Counted from the first letter of the stretch, positions 33,001 through 42,359 are shown. The stretch is DNA of 64,000 nt from JAJDOD01 sp039024895 (GCA_039024895.1 JBCCPJ010000005.1:62001-126000); one strand, 5' to 3'. A program made the numbers and translations. The notes: generated from the sequence alone by a model not told the origin.

Positions 33001-35420
33001 TATGCAGATGTGACCCTTTGGTCTTGCAACAGGTGCTGGAATGCGTCGGCGGGCATCGGACGCCCCAAATGATATCCCTGCAAGGCATCGCAATCGAGGC
33101 GGGACACCGCGGCGAGCACGGCGTGGTCTTCGATGCCTTCCAGCAGCACCTCCGCCTTTTTCAGGCGTGCCACTCGGATCAGCGCCTTCAAAATCTCTTC
33201 CCCGGCAGCAGTTGAGGTCGCCGATTTTACGAGGGCGCGGTCGAATTTAATGCGGTCAGGATGCAAGGTCTGCAAGGCGAGGATGGATGCGTGCCCTGTG
33301 CCAAAATCATCGATCTCCAGCGGAATGCCCGCATCGCGGATGGCATCGGTTCGAAAGGCAAGGTCGTCGGTCATGTGATCGTAGAATGCGGTTTCCAGCA
33401 GCTCGATAGAGAGTTGGTGATGGGGAGCAAGCACATCCTTCAGATCCCGGCAGAAGGTCTCGTGGAACAACCGTTCCTTTGAGACGTTGACCGATATGCG
33501 TGGATAGGGAATGCCGCCTGCATGCCACTTGCTTTGTTGTTCGAGAACTTGGCAAAAGACAGTACGGTCGATCTCCGGCAAACACCCGGCCTTGGCGGCC
33601 TGGCTTAGGAAGTTGCCGGGCGAGACGATCCCTCTCTCCCTACATTTCCAACGCACCAGGGCCTCGGCACCCACCAGAGCAAGGGAGCGGGCGTCGAATT
33701 GCGGCTGGTACATGCAGGTGATTTCGCCGTTTTCGAGCGCTTCGGAGAATTCACGATCTGAAATCAGACGTCGGATCAGCGATGGAGTCTCGATACTCTC
33801 AAAGGCGCGAAAGCACATGCGCCCGGCGTTCTTGGCGGCGTAAAGTGCCGCATCAGCTTCCACAAAAATCTTGGAGATGTCTTCCGCCTGACCGGAGCCG
33901 CGCGCGAAGCCGATACTGGCACCAAGACGGCACATATCGCCATCATATTGAAATGGTTTTGAAATATGCTCAATCAGGGTGGTGCAAAGCGCGGCCATTG
34001 CGGCGTCTGACGGCGCTGACCGAATGAGGGTCATGAATTCGTCCCCGCCCACCCTGAAGGATTGCGCATCCGAGGGCATCAGGTCGTCCAAGACGCGGGC
34101 GACCCGCAACAGTCCTTCGTCGCCTGCGGCATGGCCAAAACGATCATTCAACTCCTTGAAGTAGTCGAGGTCGATGGCAACAACCACAAACCCGTCGGAG
34201 GCTTCTAGTTTCTCACTAAAGGTCGCCATGGTTTGGTCAAGGTGGCGCCGATTGCCGAGCCCGGTAAGTGGGTCATGGAGGGATTCGTACCTGAGCAGAT
34301 TGCGCGCTTCTTCAAGCTCCTTGGTGCGGCGCATGTCTTCTGTGATGTCGATATTCACGCCGATCAGCCGCTCCCCAAGGGCGGGTGACCGGACCCTGCG
34401 TGACTGGGCGCGAATGTACCGGACTTCGCCACTGGGCCGGACAATGCGATAATCACTGGCAAGGTCGAGCCCGAGCCGGTCGCATTCCTCAGACAAGGCC
34501 AACATGTTCTCGCGATCATCGGGATGCAAAAATGTGTCCCAGTCATTTTTCGGACGTTTATTGATGCCGTCTTCCACACCGTAGATTTCAAGCATTCTGT
34601 CGTCCCAAATTGTGGTCAATGTGCCGGGATCAAACTCGAACACGCCGAGGCCGGAGGCTTCGACGGCGAGCTGTAATTTCTCCGCGAGATTTATCGATTC
34701 CGATTCCCGGGCTTTCAGGTCAGAGATTTCCGTGTCGATGCCGATAATTCGAACGGGGTTACCCTTGCTATCGCGCTCCAGAACACTGGCGCGACACAAC
34801 ACCCAGACCCATCCTTTGTCCGGATGCGCGTGGCGGTACTGGACATTGACGACGCTCACATCTCCGACCCGCTGGGCCTCATAGAGGTCTATGAGATTCT
34901 GGCGGTCATCCTCATGGATGGCTTCCGTCCAAGCGGGCGTGCTGACATCGATGACCGCATCCGCAGGTAAACCCCTGATACGACGCCATGTTTCGGTGGC
35001 CCGAAAGGCATTTGTGGGTACGTCGAGATCCCAAAAACCAACATCCAGCCGGTCCATCATCCGCCTGTGGCCGAGGGAGCCCGGCTCTTTGGAGTGCGGG
35101 GCCAATAGGTAGACTTCCGGACCCGCGACCCTGAGCTTTGAGACCTGAAAGGGCACAAGATCGTCGTCCGTCGCAAGGTTGAGGTCTAAGAATTGGTCTT
35201 TGTCATCTTGCGCCATCCACGCCGTCAATGCGGAGGGCGTTGGGGTAAGGTTGTCTATTTTTTGCCCGATCTCACAGGCCATCAAACGCTCAAAATCAGC
35301 GTTAAGCGCCAAAATACTGCCCTGCGCATCAAAAAGGGCGAGTGGCCTGTCCGTTTCGGCAAGCAACTGGCAGGCCACCTCGAAAGCCTGATGTGCATGA
35401 TTTGGCCTATTGGTCGTCAA
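33000..35420 (-). CDS. PAS-GGDEF-EAL protein (cyclic-di-GMP turnover)
   Basis: 806 residues, no membrane segment seen. An N-terminal PAS-like region (FDAQGSILALNADFERLM), two further PAS/PAC units (RATETWRRIRGLP; VFEFDPGTLTTIWDDRMLEIYG) precede a GGDEF domain with an intact RVGGDEFMTLI at about residue 456, then an EAL domain with EALVRW near 585, DDFGTG near 702 and EGIED near 775. Intact motifs in both suggest synthesis and breakdown of c-di-GMP. The RxxD inhibitory site five residues before GGDEF is not seen. Confidence 0.93.
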   Translation of the reverse strand: MTTNRPNHAHQAFEVACQLLAETDRPLALFDAQGSILALNADFERLMACEIGQKIDNLTPTPSALTAWMAQDDKDQFLDLNLATDDDLVPFQVSKLRVAGPEVYLLAPHSKEPGSLGHRRMMDRLDVGFWDLDVPTNAFRATETWRRIRGLPADAVIDVSTPAWTEAIHEDDRQNLIDLYEAQRVGDVSVVNVQYRHAHPDKGWVWVLCRASVLERDSKGNPVRIIGIDTEISDLKARESESINLAEKLQLAVEASGLGVFEFDPGTLTTIWDDRMLEIYGVEDGINKRPKNDWDTFLHPDDRENMLALSEECDRLGLDLASDYRIVRPSGEVRYIRAQSRRVRSPALGERLIGVNIDITEDMRRTKELEEARNLLRYESLHDPLTGLGNRRHLDQTMATFSEKLEASDGFVVVAIDLDYFKELNDRFGHAAGDEGLLRVARVLDDLMPSDAQSFRVGGDEFMTLIRSAPSDAAMAALCTTLIEHISKPFQYDGDMCRLGASIGFARGSGQAEDISKIFVEADAALYAAKNAGRMCFRAFESIETPSLIRRLISDREFSEALENGEITCMYQPQFDARSLALVGAEALVRWKCRERGIVSPGNFLSQAAKAGCLPEIDRTVFCQVLEQQSKWHAGGIPYPRISVNVSKERLFHETFCRDLKDVLAPHHQLSIELLETAFYDHMTDDLAFRTDAIRDAGIPLEIDDFGTGHASILALQTLHPDRIKFDRALVKSATSTAAGEEILKALIRVARLKKAEVLLEGIEDHAVLAAVSRLDCDALQGYHLGRPMPADAFQHLLQDQRVTSA

Positions 35421-35570
35421 ACTGCTCTGCCCGGGACGGCTTTGTTGTTAGGGGTTCTTCATAACGCGCGAATGGTATCCAAACCGTCTACGTCGCCTTG
35501 TACCCATCGGCGCTTCCCTTCGTTGAAACAGGCGGTTAAGGCTACGTTAGCAACACAGTGAGGGGACCCC

Positions 35571-36557
35571 ATGCGTGCATTGATCGTTGAGAAAGATGAA
35601 GAGGGCAAAACTGCCGCCGACGTGCAAGAGATTGACGTGAGCCGCTTGCCTGAGGGGGATGTGACTGTTGCCGTGGAATACTCGACCGTCAATTATAAAG
35701 ACGGTCTGTGCATCGGGCCGGGCGGGGGGCTGGTCCGAAACTATCCACACGTACCCGGCATTGATTTCGCCGGTACTGTCGAAAGCTCTGACGATGACCG
35801 ATACAGCCCAGGCGATAAGGTGGTGTTGACCGGTTGGCGTGTCGGCGAAGTGCATTGGGGCGGTTACGCCGAGAAGGCGCGGGTGAAAGCCGATTGGCTG
35901 GTGCCGCTGCCGGACGCGATGACCACACGGCAGGCGATGGCCGTAGGCACTGCGGGCTTCACCGCCATGTTGGCCGTGATGGCGCTGGAAGACCACGGGA
36001 TGAAGGCGAGTGCAGGCGAAGTTCTCGTCACCGGTGCTGCTGGCGGTGTTGGGTCCGTGGCCACGGCAATCCTCGCTAACCTCGGATATGAGGTTGCCGG
36101 AGTGACCGGTCGGCCGGAAACGGCGGATTACCTGACAGGGCTAGGAGCAACAAAGGTCGTGCCGCGCGATGAATTGGCAGAGACAGTCAAGCGGCCGTTG
36201 GAGGCCGAAGCCTGGGCGGGATGTGTCGACGCGGTTGGCGGCGCGATGCTGGCGCGTGTGCTTGGTCAAATGAAATACGGTGCTTCTGTTGCGGCGGTCG
36301 GACTGGCGGGCGGTGCCGGATTGCCCGCGACCGTTATTCCCTTCTTGTTGCGCGGCGTGAACCTTCTCGGGATCGACAGCGTCATGCAGCCCTATGACAA
36401 CCGGGTGCGCGCCTGGGCACGGATTGCCAACGATCTACCGATGGACAAACTCGAAGCCATGGTGGTCGAAGCGAGTTTACCCGATTTGCCGAAGCTAGGA
36501 GCCGATATCCTCAAAGGTCAGGTTCGGGGCCGCGTTGTGGTCGATGTAACCGCCTGA
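35571..36557 (+). CDS. acuI: Acrylyl-CoA reductase AcuI/YhdH-type (MDR superfamily)
   Basis: 328 residues. A zinc-independent medium-chain reductase: N-terminal GroES-like domain with STVNYKDGLCIG and VPGIDFAGTVE, then an NADPH-binding Rossmann domain with VTGAAGGVGSVA near residue 155. AcuI reduces the toxic acryloyl-CoA to propanoyl-CoA, a step in DMSP breakdown in roseobacters, and also serves 3-hydroxypropionate use. The close YhdH family has the same chemistry. No DMSP gene is nearby, so a pathway cannot be fixed from context. Divergent from the GGDEF-EAL gene. Confidence 0.87.
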   Translation: MRALIVEKDEEGKTAADVQEIDVSRLPEGDVTVAVEYSTVNYKDGLCIGPGGGLVRNYPHVPGIDFAGTVESSDDDRYSPGDKVVLTGWRVGEVHWGGYAEKARVKADWLVPLPDAMTTRQAMAVGTAGFTAMLAVMALEDHGMKASAGEVLVTGAAGGVGSVATAILANLGYEVAGVTGRPETADYLTGLGATKVVPRDELAETVKRPLEAEAWAGCVDAVGGAMLARVLGQMKYGASVAAVGLAGGAGLPATVIPFLLRGVNLLGIDSVMQPYDNRVRAWARIANDLPMDKLEAMVVEASLPDLPKLGADILKGQVRGRVVVDVTA

Positions 36558-36593
36558 TAGGGCTTCGGGCGCCATGTGTAAGGGAGGAACCCC

Positions 36594-37541
36594 ATGAGCT
36601 TGTCCTTCGTGTTCCCCGGGCAAGGGGCGCAGACCATTGGTATGGGGCGTGACCTGGCTGACGCATATCCGGCAGCAAAATTGGTCTTCGAAGAAGTAGA
36701 TGACGCGCTTGGTGAAAAACTCTCCACCCTGATTTGGGACGGCGACGCAGAGACTTTGACGCTGACGCAGAATGCGCAGCCCGCTTTGATGGCGACATCA
36801 CTTGCTGCAGTACGCGCTTTGGAAGCTGAAGGGATTTCAGTGACGTCGGCGTCGTACGTGGCCGGTCACTCCCTCGGCGAGTACTCGGCCCTTTGCGCAG
36901 CCGGTTCGATCGGCCTTGCAGATACTGCGCGGTTATTGCGCTTGAGAGGACAAGCGATGCAAAGTGCCGTGCCCGTAGGCGAAGGTGCGATGGCGGCAGT
37001 GCTGGGCCTTGACATCGACGCGGTCGAAGCGCTTGCCGCCGACGCGGCTGAAGGCGATATCTGCGAGGTCGCAAACGAGAACGACCCGGCGCAAACCGTT
37101 GTTTCTGGTTCGAAATCGGCCATTGACCGTGTGGTATCCATGGCCAAGGAGCGAGGGGCGAAGCGGGCTCTTCCTTTGCCGGTCTCCGCCCCCTTTCACT
37201 GTGCCTTGATGCAACCCGCGGCGGACGCGATGGCTGAGGCCTTGGCGGAGGTCTCGATCACAGCGCCAGCGGTCCCGTTAGTCGCGAACGTGGTCGCCGA
37301 AGCCGTGTCTTCGCCCGATGATATCCGGCGTTTCCTCGTCGAACAGGTGGCGGGGCGCGTGCGCTGGCGCGCGTCTGTCGAGTGGATGGCCGGCGCAGGC
37401 GTGGATACCTTTTGGGAGCTTGGCGCCGGGAAGGCACTGTCTGGTATGATCCGGCGCATCGCGAGAGACGCGGAGACGCGCGCGGTGGGCTCTGCAAGCG
37501 ATGTGTCCGAAGCGGCAGCGGCATTGCGCCCATCAGCCTAA
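36594..37541 (+). CDS. fabD: Malonyl-CoA:ACP transacylase
   Basis: 315 residues. Loads malonate onto acyl carrier protein for fatty-acid elongation. FPGQGAQTIGMGRDL at residues 6-20, the active-site Ser in GHSLGEYSALCA near residue 92, and the catalytic His in PFHCALM near 202. AGGGAGG precedes the ATG. Leads the fabD-fabG-acpP set; fabG begins 48 bases after. Confidence 0.95.
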   Translation: MSLSFVFPGQGAQTIGMGRDLADAYPAAKLVFEEVDDALGEKLSTLIWDGDAETLTLTQNAQPALMATSLAAVRALEAEGISVTSASYVAGHSLGEYSALCAAGSIGLADTARLLRLRGQAMQSAVPVGEGAMAAVLGLDIDAVEALAADAAEGDICEVANENDPAQTVVSGSKSAIDRVVSMAKERGAKRALPLPVSAPFHCALMQPAADAMAEALAEVSITAPAVPLVANVVAEAVSSPDDIRRFLVEQVAGRVRWRASVEWMAGAGVDTFWELGAGKALSGMIRRIARDAETRAVGSASDVSEAAAALRPSA

Positions 37542-37589
37542 GAAGTTGAAAAGTTGTAACCATGCGTTTGTCAATTTGAAGGAGAGGGC

Positions 37590-38327
37590 ATGTTCGATCT
37601 GACCGGAAAATCAGCTTTGGTCACCGGTGCATCCGGTGGCATCGGCGCGGACATTGCAAGGGCGCTCCATGGCGCTGGCGCTGCCGTTGGCCTGTCCGGC
37701 ACTCGAATGGAGCCGCTCGAAGCGCTTGCGGCGGAACTTGGCGAGCGCTGTTTTGTCCTGCCCTGCAACCTGGGCGACGCTGCGGCGGTTGAAGCATTGC
37801 CAAAGCAAGCTGCCGAGGCGATGGGCGCCGTTGATATCCTGGTCAACAATGCGGGCATCACCCGCGACAACCTTTTCATGCGGATGTCTTTGGATGAGTG
37901 GGATGAAGTTTTGTCGGTAAATCTCAGATCTGCAGTGGTTTTGTCGAAAGGCGTGATACGTGGGATGATGAAGGCTCGCTGGGGGCGTATTGTTAATGTG
38001 TCGTCCATTGTCGGGGCGACCGGCAATCCGGGTCAGGCCAACTATGCCGCGTCAAAGGCGGGTCTCGTGGGTATGTCGAAATCACTAGCCTACGAGGTGG
38101 CGAGCCGCGGGATCACTGTGAACGCGGTGGCGCCCGGCTTTATTACCACGGCAATGACCGACAAGCTGACGGACGATCAGAAGACCGGCATCCTCTCCCA
38201 AGTCCCGGCGGGCCGCATGGGCGAGCCGTCGGAGATTGCGGCAGCGGTCGTCTATCTGGCGAGTGAAGAAGCCGGATATGTGACGGGCGCCACGTTGCAT
38301 ATCAACGGTGGAATGGCCATGTTGTAG
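37590..38327 (+). CDS. fabG: 3-oxoacyl-ACP reductase
   Basis: 245 residues, standard FabG. Cofactor loop TGASGGIGADIA near residue 12, NNAGITRDN near 86, catalytic Ser in NVSSIVGATG and the YAASKAGLVG Tyr-Lys pair near residue 151. Uses NADPH to reduce 3-oxoacyl-ACP. AAGGAGAGG precedes the ATG. Contrast with the SDR at 24039, which lacks the Tyr-Lys pair. Confidence 0.95.
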   Translation: MFDLTGKSALVTGASGGIGADIARALHGAGAAVGLSGTRMEPLEALAAELGERCFVLPCNLGDAAAVEALPKQAAEAMGAVDILVNNAGITRDNLFMRMSLDEWDEVLSVNLRSAVVLSKGVIRGMMKARWGRIVNVSSIVGATGNPGQANYAASKAGLVGMSKSLAYEVASRGITVNAVAPGFITTAMTDKLTDDQKTGILSQVPAGRMGEPSEIAAAVVYLASEEAGYVTGATLHINGGMAML

Positions 38328-38435
38328 GCGCTAAAGCCTGCGACATTAGTATTTGCGTTTCAAAGCGCGATGGGTTAGGCGCGCCTCATCTTAGCTCCAG
38401 AGCGGGCGTCGTCGAGGCATTGGCGAATACAAGTC

Positions 38436-38449
38436 CGGGCTTCGGCCCG
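38436..38449 (+). other. UUCG-loop hairpin in the acpP leader
   Basis: CGGGC-TTCG-GCCCG forms a stable tetraloop hairpin 23 bases before the acpP ATG, in the 144-base fabG-acpP gap. It may protect the highly expressed acpP transcript or mark a processing site; no T-run follows. Confidence 0.4.
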
Positions 38450-38471
38450 AAAGAACACGTGAGGAATTGAT

Positions 38472-38705
38472 ATGAGCGACATCGAAGATCGAACAAAAAA
38501 GATCGTCGTCGAGCATCTTGGCGTTGAAGAAGGCAAGGTGACGGAGAATGCATCTTTCATCGATGATCTGGGCGCAGACAGCTTGGACACCGTTGAACTG
38601 GTCATGGCATTCGAAGAAGAGTTCGGAATTGAAATCCCGGACGACGCTGCCGAGACGATCCAGACATTCGGTGATGCCGTGAAATTTATCAAAGACGCCG
38701 CCTGA
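38472..38705 (+). CDS. acpP: Acyl carrier protein
   Basis: 77 residues, acidic, the standard size. The phosphopantetheine attachment Ser is in DDLGADSLDTVELVMAFEEE near residue 37. Carries growing acyl chains in fatty-acid synthesis. GAGGAATTGAT precedes the ATG. A strong terminator follows at 38728. Confidence 0.97.
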   Translation: MSDIEDRTKKIVVEHLGVEEGKVTENASFIDDLGADSLDTVELVMAFEEEFGIEIPDDAAETIQTFGDAVKFIKDAA

Positions 38706-38727
38706 TAACCGGGCCAGTGGTTTTGGG

Positions 38728-38758
38728 ACGGCGCCGTTGGGCGCCGTTTTTCTTTTTT
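38728..38758 (+). terminator. Rho-independent terminator after acpP
   Basis: Eight-base arms ACGGCGCC and GGCGCCGT around a GTTG loop, followed by a run of T interrupted by one C (TTTTCTTTTTT). Placed 22 bases after the acpP stop and ahead of the convergent PilZ gene. The cleanest terminator in the window. Confidence 0.93.
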
Positions 38759-38780
38759 ACAGATTTTGCTATTGGTCGGC

Positions 38781-39680
38781 TTAGCCTGTCGAAGGCCTTG
38801 CGGTCTCACCAGGGGCGTGCGTTTCCTTTATCGATTTGAGTTCGCTTTTGGTCAAAACAGTCTCAAACATCACCCCTGCGAAGTGTGGGTTTGCCCAAAT
38901 CACGTGGCCGATGCGGTTAATCCCCAATAAGCTGAGTGTCGCGAGTGTACCGATCGGCGGCGGATCGTCCCATCGCACTTTCAGACCCCCTTGCGAGATA
39001 TCGACCGCTTCCCCTTCCGCCTCGCGGATTTCACCATTTGGGTCTGTGAAAGTTATGGGTAACAGCAGGGATATTGGAAATCGCGACATGCGTTCGACTT
39101 GGCTTTTGCGAACAAATTGCGCGCGCGACAGCCAAAAGCCCCCTGCAATTGTGACGATGGCCCCAAGCCCTACCGCGAGCCAAACCCAGGGCGGTTGTTC
39201 TTTCATGCTGCTGGAAGAATCCGCCGTCTCACCCACGGATCGCAAATGTGCGCGTGCTGTTGAATCTTGGGTTGGGGTGTAACTTGTATGCGCCAAGCTT
39301 CCCGCACACTGCGTTGAGCGATACAACGCGCCGAGCCAGGCGATGTTCTGGCCATGCTCAAAGCCTGTTTTTGGATCGCTTTCATCGGTTAAAACGGCCA
39401 TCGCGAGAGCTTGGGCGTCTTTAATTGCCTCTTCTAGCCTTGCGTGGTCCACGACGACGCCGGACCTTGCGACTTGAGTGCCCAGACTATTGGCCGACTG
39501 GCTGCCAATTAGAACGAGCAACGTTCGCGCTGACTTGGTTCGGGCTTCAAAGTCGGCTCCGTTCAACGCGCTTTCGTAAGCTCCTTGTACCGCATTCAGC
39601 ACGACAGCGCCGTGGCAGCGGGCAGAGACCGCCGTACCTATTGCGGTCGAAAAGCAGAGAGTAAAAATTAACAGTCGCAT
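38781..39680 (-). CDS. Membrane protein with C-terminal PilZ-like domain
   Basis: 299 residues from ATG 39680. A signal-like N-terminus (MRLLIFTLCFSTAIGTAVSA) leads a periplasmic helical region of about 145 residues with Cys near 23 and 138, then one membrane segment (PPWVWLAVGLGAIVTIAGGF near residue 168) and a cytoplasmic PilZ-like domain (residues 195-285). The DxSxxG-type motif is present as VDISQGGLKV, but the RxxxR part reads SRFPI, losing both arginines. c-di-GMP binding is therefore uncertain. Reads back towards acpP; convergent with it. Confidence 0.75.
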   Translation of the reverse strand: MRLLIFTLCFSTAIGTAVSARCHGAVVLNAVQGAYESALNGADFEARTKSARTLLVLIGSQSANSLGTQVARSGVVVDHARLEEAIKDAQALAMAVLTDESDPKTGFEHGQNIAWLGALYRSTQCAGSLAHTSYTPTQDSTARAHLRSVGETADSSSSMKEQPPWVWLAVGLGAIVTIAGGFWLSRAQFVRKSQVERMSRFPISLLLPITFTDPNGEIREAEGEAVDISQGGLKVRWDDPPPIGTLATLSLLGINRIGHVIWANPHFAGVMFETVLTKSELKSIKETHAPGETARPSTG

Positions 39681-39818
39681 CGTTCGAGACGTGTTGGGCT
39701 TTTCCGGGCTATATCCGCTTTTGGTTTTCCTCCTGTTAACGCTGGTTGAGAACCGCGTCAGATTGCACCCCTCTCGGGGCGCGTGTATGTCTTCGGGAAG
39801 AAATATAAGGAGCAGAGC

Positions 39819-41081
39819 ATGCGTCGTGTCGTAGTCACAGGTCTTGGGATGGTATCGCCCTTGGCGGCAGGCGTTGAAGACACCTGGAACCGTCTTTTGG
39901 ACGGGCAGTCGGCGGCTGACACGATTACCCGCTTCGATGCGAGTCATTTGGCGACCACCTATGCTTGTGAAGTTCCGCGCGGTGATGGTTCCGGTGGTAC
40001 ATTCAATCCCGATGATTGGATGGAACCCAAGGAGCAACGTAAAGTAGACGACTTCATTTTGTATGGTATGGCCGCTGCCGAACAAGCCGTAAAAGACGCC
40101 GGTTGGATGCCGAACGATATCGAGAGCCTCGAACGGACGGGTGTTATGATCGGCTCTGGCATTGGTGGCTTGCAGACCATCGCCGAGACGGCAGTCCTAC
40201 TCAAAGAGCGTGGTCCGCGCCGGGTTTCCCCTTTCTTTATTCCGTCGGCTTTGATCAACTTGATTTCTGGCCAGGTGAGTATTCGATTTGGCTTCAAAGG
40301 GCCGAACCACGCCGTCGTGACAGCTTGTTCTACTGGGGCGCATGCAATCGGGGATGCCTCACGCCTTATAATGCTCGGAGATGCTGATGTGATGATTGCA
40401 GGGGGGGCGGAGAGCCCGATCTGCGAAATCGGCGTAGCTGGTTTCAACGCCTGTAAAGCGCTGTCGACCAAAAGTGGCGACGAGCCCGCAAAGGCCTCGC
40501 GCCCCTATGACGCTGACCGCGACGGCTTCGTGATGGGAGAGGGCGCGGGCGTGGTTGTACTGGAAGAGTACGAGCATGCCAAAGCCCGCGGAGCAAAGAT
40601 CTATGCGGAGGTGCTGGGCTACGGGCTTTCGGGTGACGCCTACCATATCACGGCCCCGTCTGAGGACGGCGAGGGCGGTGAACGGGCGATGCGTAACGCC
40701 TTGCGAAATGCGGGTCTCAGCGGCGGGGATGTCCATTACATCAACGCCCACGGCACGTCGACCATGGCGGATACGATTGAGCTTGGGGCTGTTGAGCGGG
40801 TCATGGGGAACGCCGCAGCCGGTGCAACGATGAGTTCGACGAAGTCTTCGATTGGTCACTTGCTCGGGGCGGCGGGTGCGGTTGAGTCCATTTTTTGTAT
40901 TCTCGCGCTGCGGGACCAGATGGCGCCGCCGACGATCAACCTGGAGAACCCGGCTGTTGAGCCGGTGCTCGACCTGGCGCCAAATACCAAGCGAAAGCGG
41001 GAGATTGGCATCGCTCTTTCCAACAGCTTTGGATTTGGAGGGACGAATGCGTCGCTCATCATGGGACGGATGGATCGCTGA
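39819..41081 (+). CDS. fabF: 3-oxoacyl-ACP synthase II
   Basis: 420 residues from ATG 39819, eight bases after AAGGAG; an upstream ATG-like reading at 39783 is rejected. Catalytic Cys in VTACSTGAHAIGDA near residue 168, His in NAHGTSTMADT near 309 and SIGHLLGAAGA near 346. Elongates fatty acids by condensing malonyl-ACP with acyl-ACP. Overlaps mltG by one base. Confidence 0.95.
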   Translation: MRRVVVTGLGMVSPLAAGVEDTWNRLLDGQSAADTITRFDASHLATTYACEVPRGDGSGGTFNPDDWMEPKEQRKVDDFILYGMAAAEQAVKDAGWMPNDIESLERTGVMIGSGIGGLQTIAETAVLLKERGPRRVSPFFIPSALINLISGQVSIRFGFKGPNHAVVTACSTGAHAIGDASRLIMLGDADVMIAGGAESPICEIGVAGFNACKALSTKSGDEPAKASRPYDADRDGFVMGEGAGVVVLEEYEHAKARGAKIYAEVLGYGLSGDAYHITAPSEDGEGGERAMRNALRNAGLSGGDVHYINAHGTSTMADTIELGAVERVMGNAAAGATMSSTKSSIGHLLGAAGAVESIFCILALRDQMAPPTINLENPAVEPVLDLAPNTKRKREIGIALSNSFGFGGTNASLIMGRMDR

Positions 41082-42241
41082 TGTGGCGTAACCTTGCTTC
41101 AAACATGCTGACGCTTTTGGTGGTTGCCCTGATCGCGGTCGCTGGCGTGATCGGTTGGGGTCAGTCGCAATACGTCGCGCAAGGGCCTTTGGAGCGCGCA
41201 ATCTGCCTGCAAGTGCCGCAAGGTGGATCAATGACCGGCGTTGCTAATGATCTTGCGGCACAAGGTGCGATTTCAAACGCGACTATTTATCGGCTCGGTG
41301 CGGATTACACGGGCAAGGCGCCTGCGTTGAAAGCTGGGTCATTTTTGATCGAACCCGGGACATCGATGCAGGAGATTGTGTCTCAGGTGACGGGCGATGG
41401 TCGGTCGACCTGCGGGACTGAAATTCTCTACATCATCGCGGTAAATGGGCAGGAGAAACGGGTTCGTGAGTTAGATCCGGACACGCAAGAATTTGAAGTT
41501 ACGGCAGCTTTTGATCCGAAAGCTGACGCAGACGTCCCCGAAGCTTACACGGCCGCCTTGGAGGATGTCGCCACGCAATATCGTTTGGTGGTGGTTGAGG
41601 GCGTGACAAGCTGGCAAGTCATTGAGGGCCTTAACGCGACGGAGATTTTGACGGGAGAGGTTTCAGTTGTGCCTCCAGAGGGGTCACTCGCACCGCGCGA
41701 GTTTGCAGTGCGGCCGGGCGATGACCGCAGCGAGTTGGTGGCTGAGATGACGGTGCAGCAGGAGCAATGGCTGGCGGCGGCATGGGAGGCACGTTCCGAA
41801 AGCGCAGCCGTTGAAACGCCGGAGGAGGCGCTCATTCTCGCCTCGATTATCGAAAAGGAAACCGCTTTGGCGGAAGAACGGCCCCTGGTCTCCAGTGTAT
41901 TCACCAACCGTCTGAAGCAGGGGATCAAACTGCAAACAGACCCCACAGTGATATACGGAGTGACGGAGGGTAAGAGCGTTTTGGGGCGGGGTTTGCGTCG
42001 CAGTGAGCTGCGCGCCGAAACGCCATGGAATACGTATGTGATTGATGGTTTGCCGCCGACACCCATTGCGAACCCTGGACAGGCGTCCATCGAAGCGGCG
42101 CTAAATCCGGACGAGTCGGACTACATTTTTTTCGTCGCCAAGACGCTCGACCCGCGTGATGGACATAACTTTGCGGTGACGTTGGACGAACATAATGAAA
42201 ACGTTGCCGCCTATCGTGCCCTGGAGCGGGCGGCGGAGTAA
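41081..42241 (+). CDS. mltG: Endolytic murein transglycosylase MltG
   Basis: 386 residues with an N-terminal membrane anchor (LLVVALIAVAGVIGWG, residues 9-24), a LysM-like domain (VPQGGSMTGVANDLAAQGAI) and the YceG catalytic domain. The catalytic Glu lies in LASIIEKETALAEERP near residue 260, with LQTDPTVIYG and AIANPGQASIEAALNP-like motifs after it. Cleaves nascent glycan strands to end their growth. Follows fabF as in many bacteria. Directly precedes the gene transfer agent cluster. Confidence 0.93.
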   Translation: MWRNLASNMLTLLVVALIAVAGVIGWGQSQYVAQGPLERAICLQVPQGGSMTGVANDLAAQGAISNATIYRLGADYTGKAPALKAGSFLIEPGTSMQEIVSQVTGDGRSTCGTEILYIIAVNGQEKRVRELDPDTQEFEVTAAFDPKADADVPEAYTAALEDVATQYRLVVVEGVTSWQVIEGLNATEILTGEVSVVPPEGSLAPREFAVRPGDDRSELVAEMTVQQEQWLAAAWEARSESAAVETPEEALILASIIEKETALAEERPLVSSVFTNRLKQGIKLQTDPTVIYGVTEGKSVLGRGLRRSELRAETPWNTYVIDGLPPTPIANPGQASIEAALNPDESDYIFFVAKTLDPRDGHNFAVTLDEHNENVAAYRALERAAE

Positions 42242-42272
42242 GTCATTTAGCGCATTGCAAAATCCCGCTCTG

Positions 42273-42287
42273 TTAAGATTTTGTTAA
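42273..42287 (+). promoter_or_regulatory. CtrA full site (TTAA-N7-TTAA) upstream of the gene transfer agent
   Basis: TTAAGATTTTGTTAA matches exactly the CtrA full-site form TTAA-N7-TTAA, 32 bases after the mltG stop and 164 before the orfg1 start. CtrA is the response regulator that controls GTA production in several Rhodobacteraceae. No other gene start lies between, so orfg1 is the natural target. Confidence 0.7.
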
Positions 42288-42330
42288 GTCGACAGTACGG
42301 TATTTGTGTTTTCTATCAATAACTTAGCTC

Positions 42331-42359
42331 TTGACGGAGCGTCCTTTCTGGCGTACACC
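42331..42359 (+). promoter_or_regulatory. Candidate promoter of the gene transfer agent cluster
   Basis: TTGACG (42331-42336), a 17-base spacer and TACACC (42354-42359) lie about 90 bases before orfg1. The -35 is good and the -10 poor. The rest of the 209-base gap 42242-42450 holds only the CtrA site. Confidence 0.35.
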
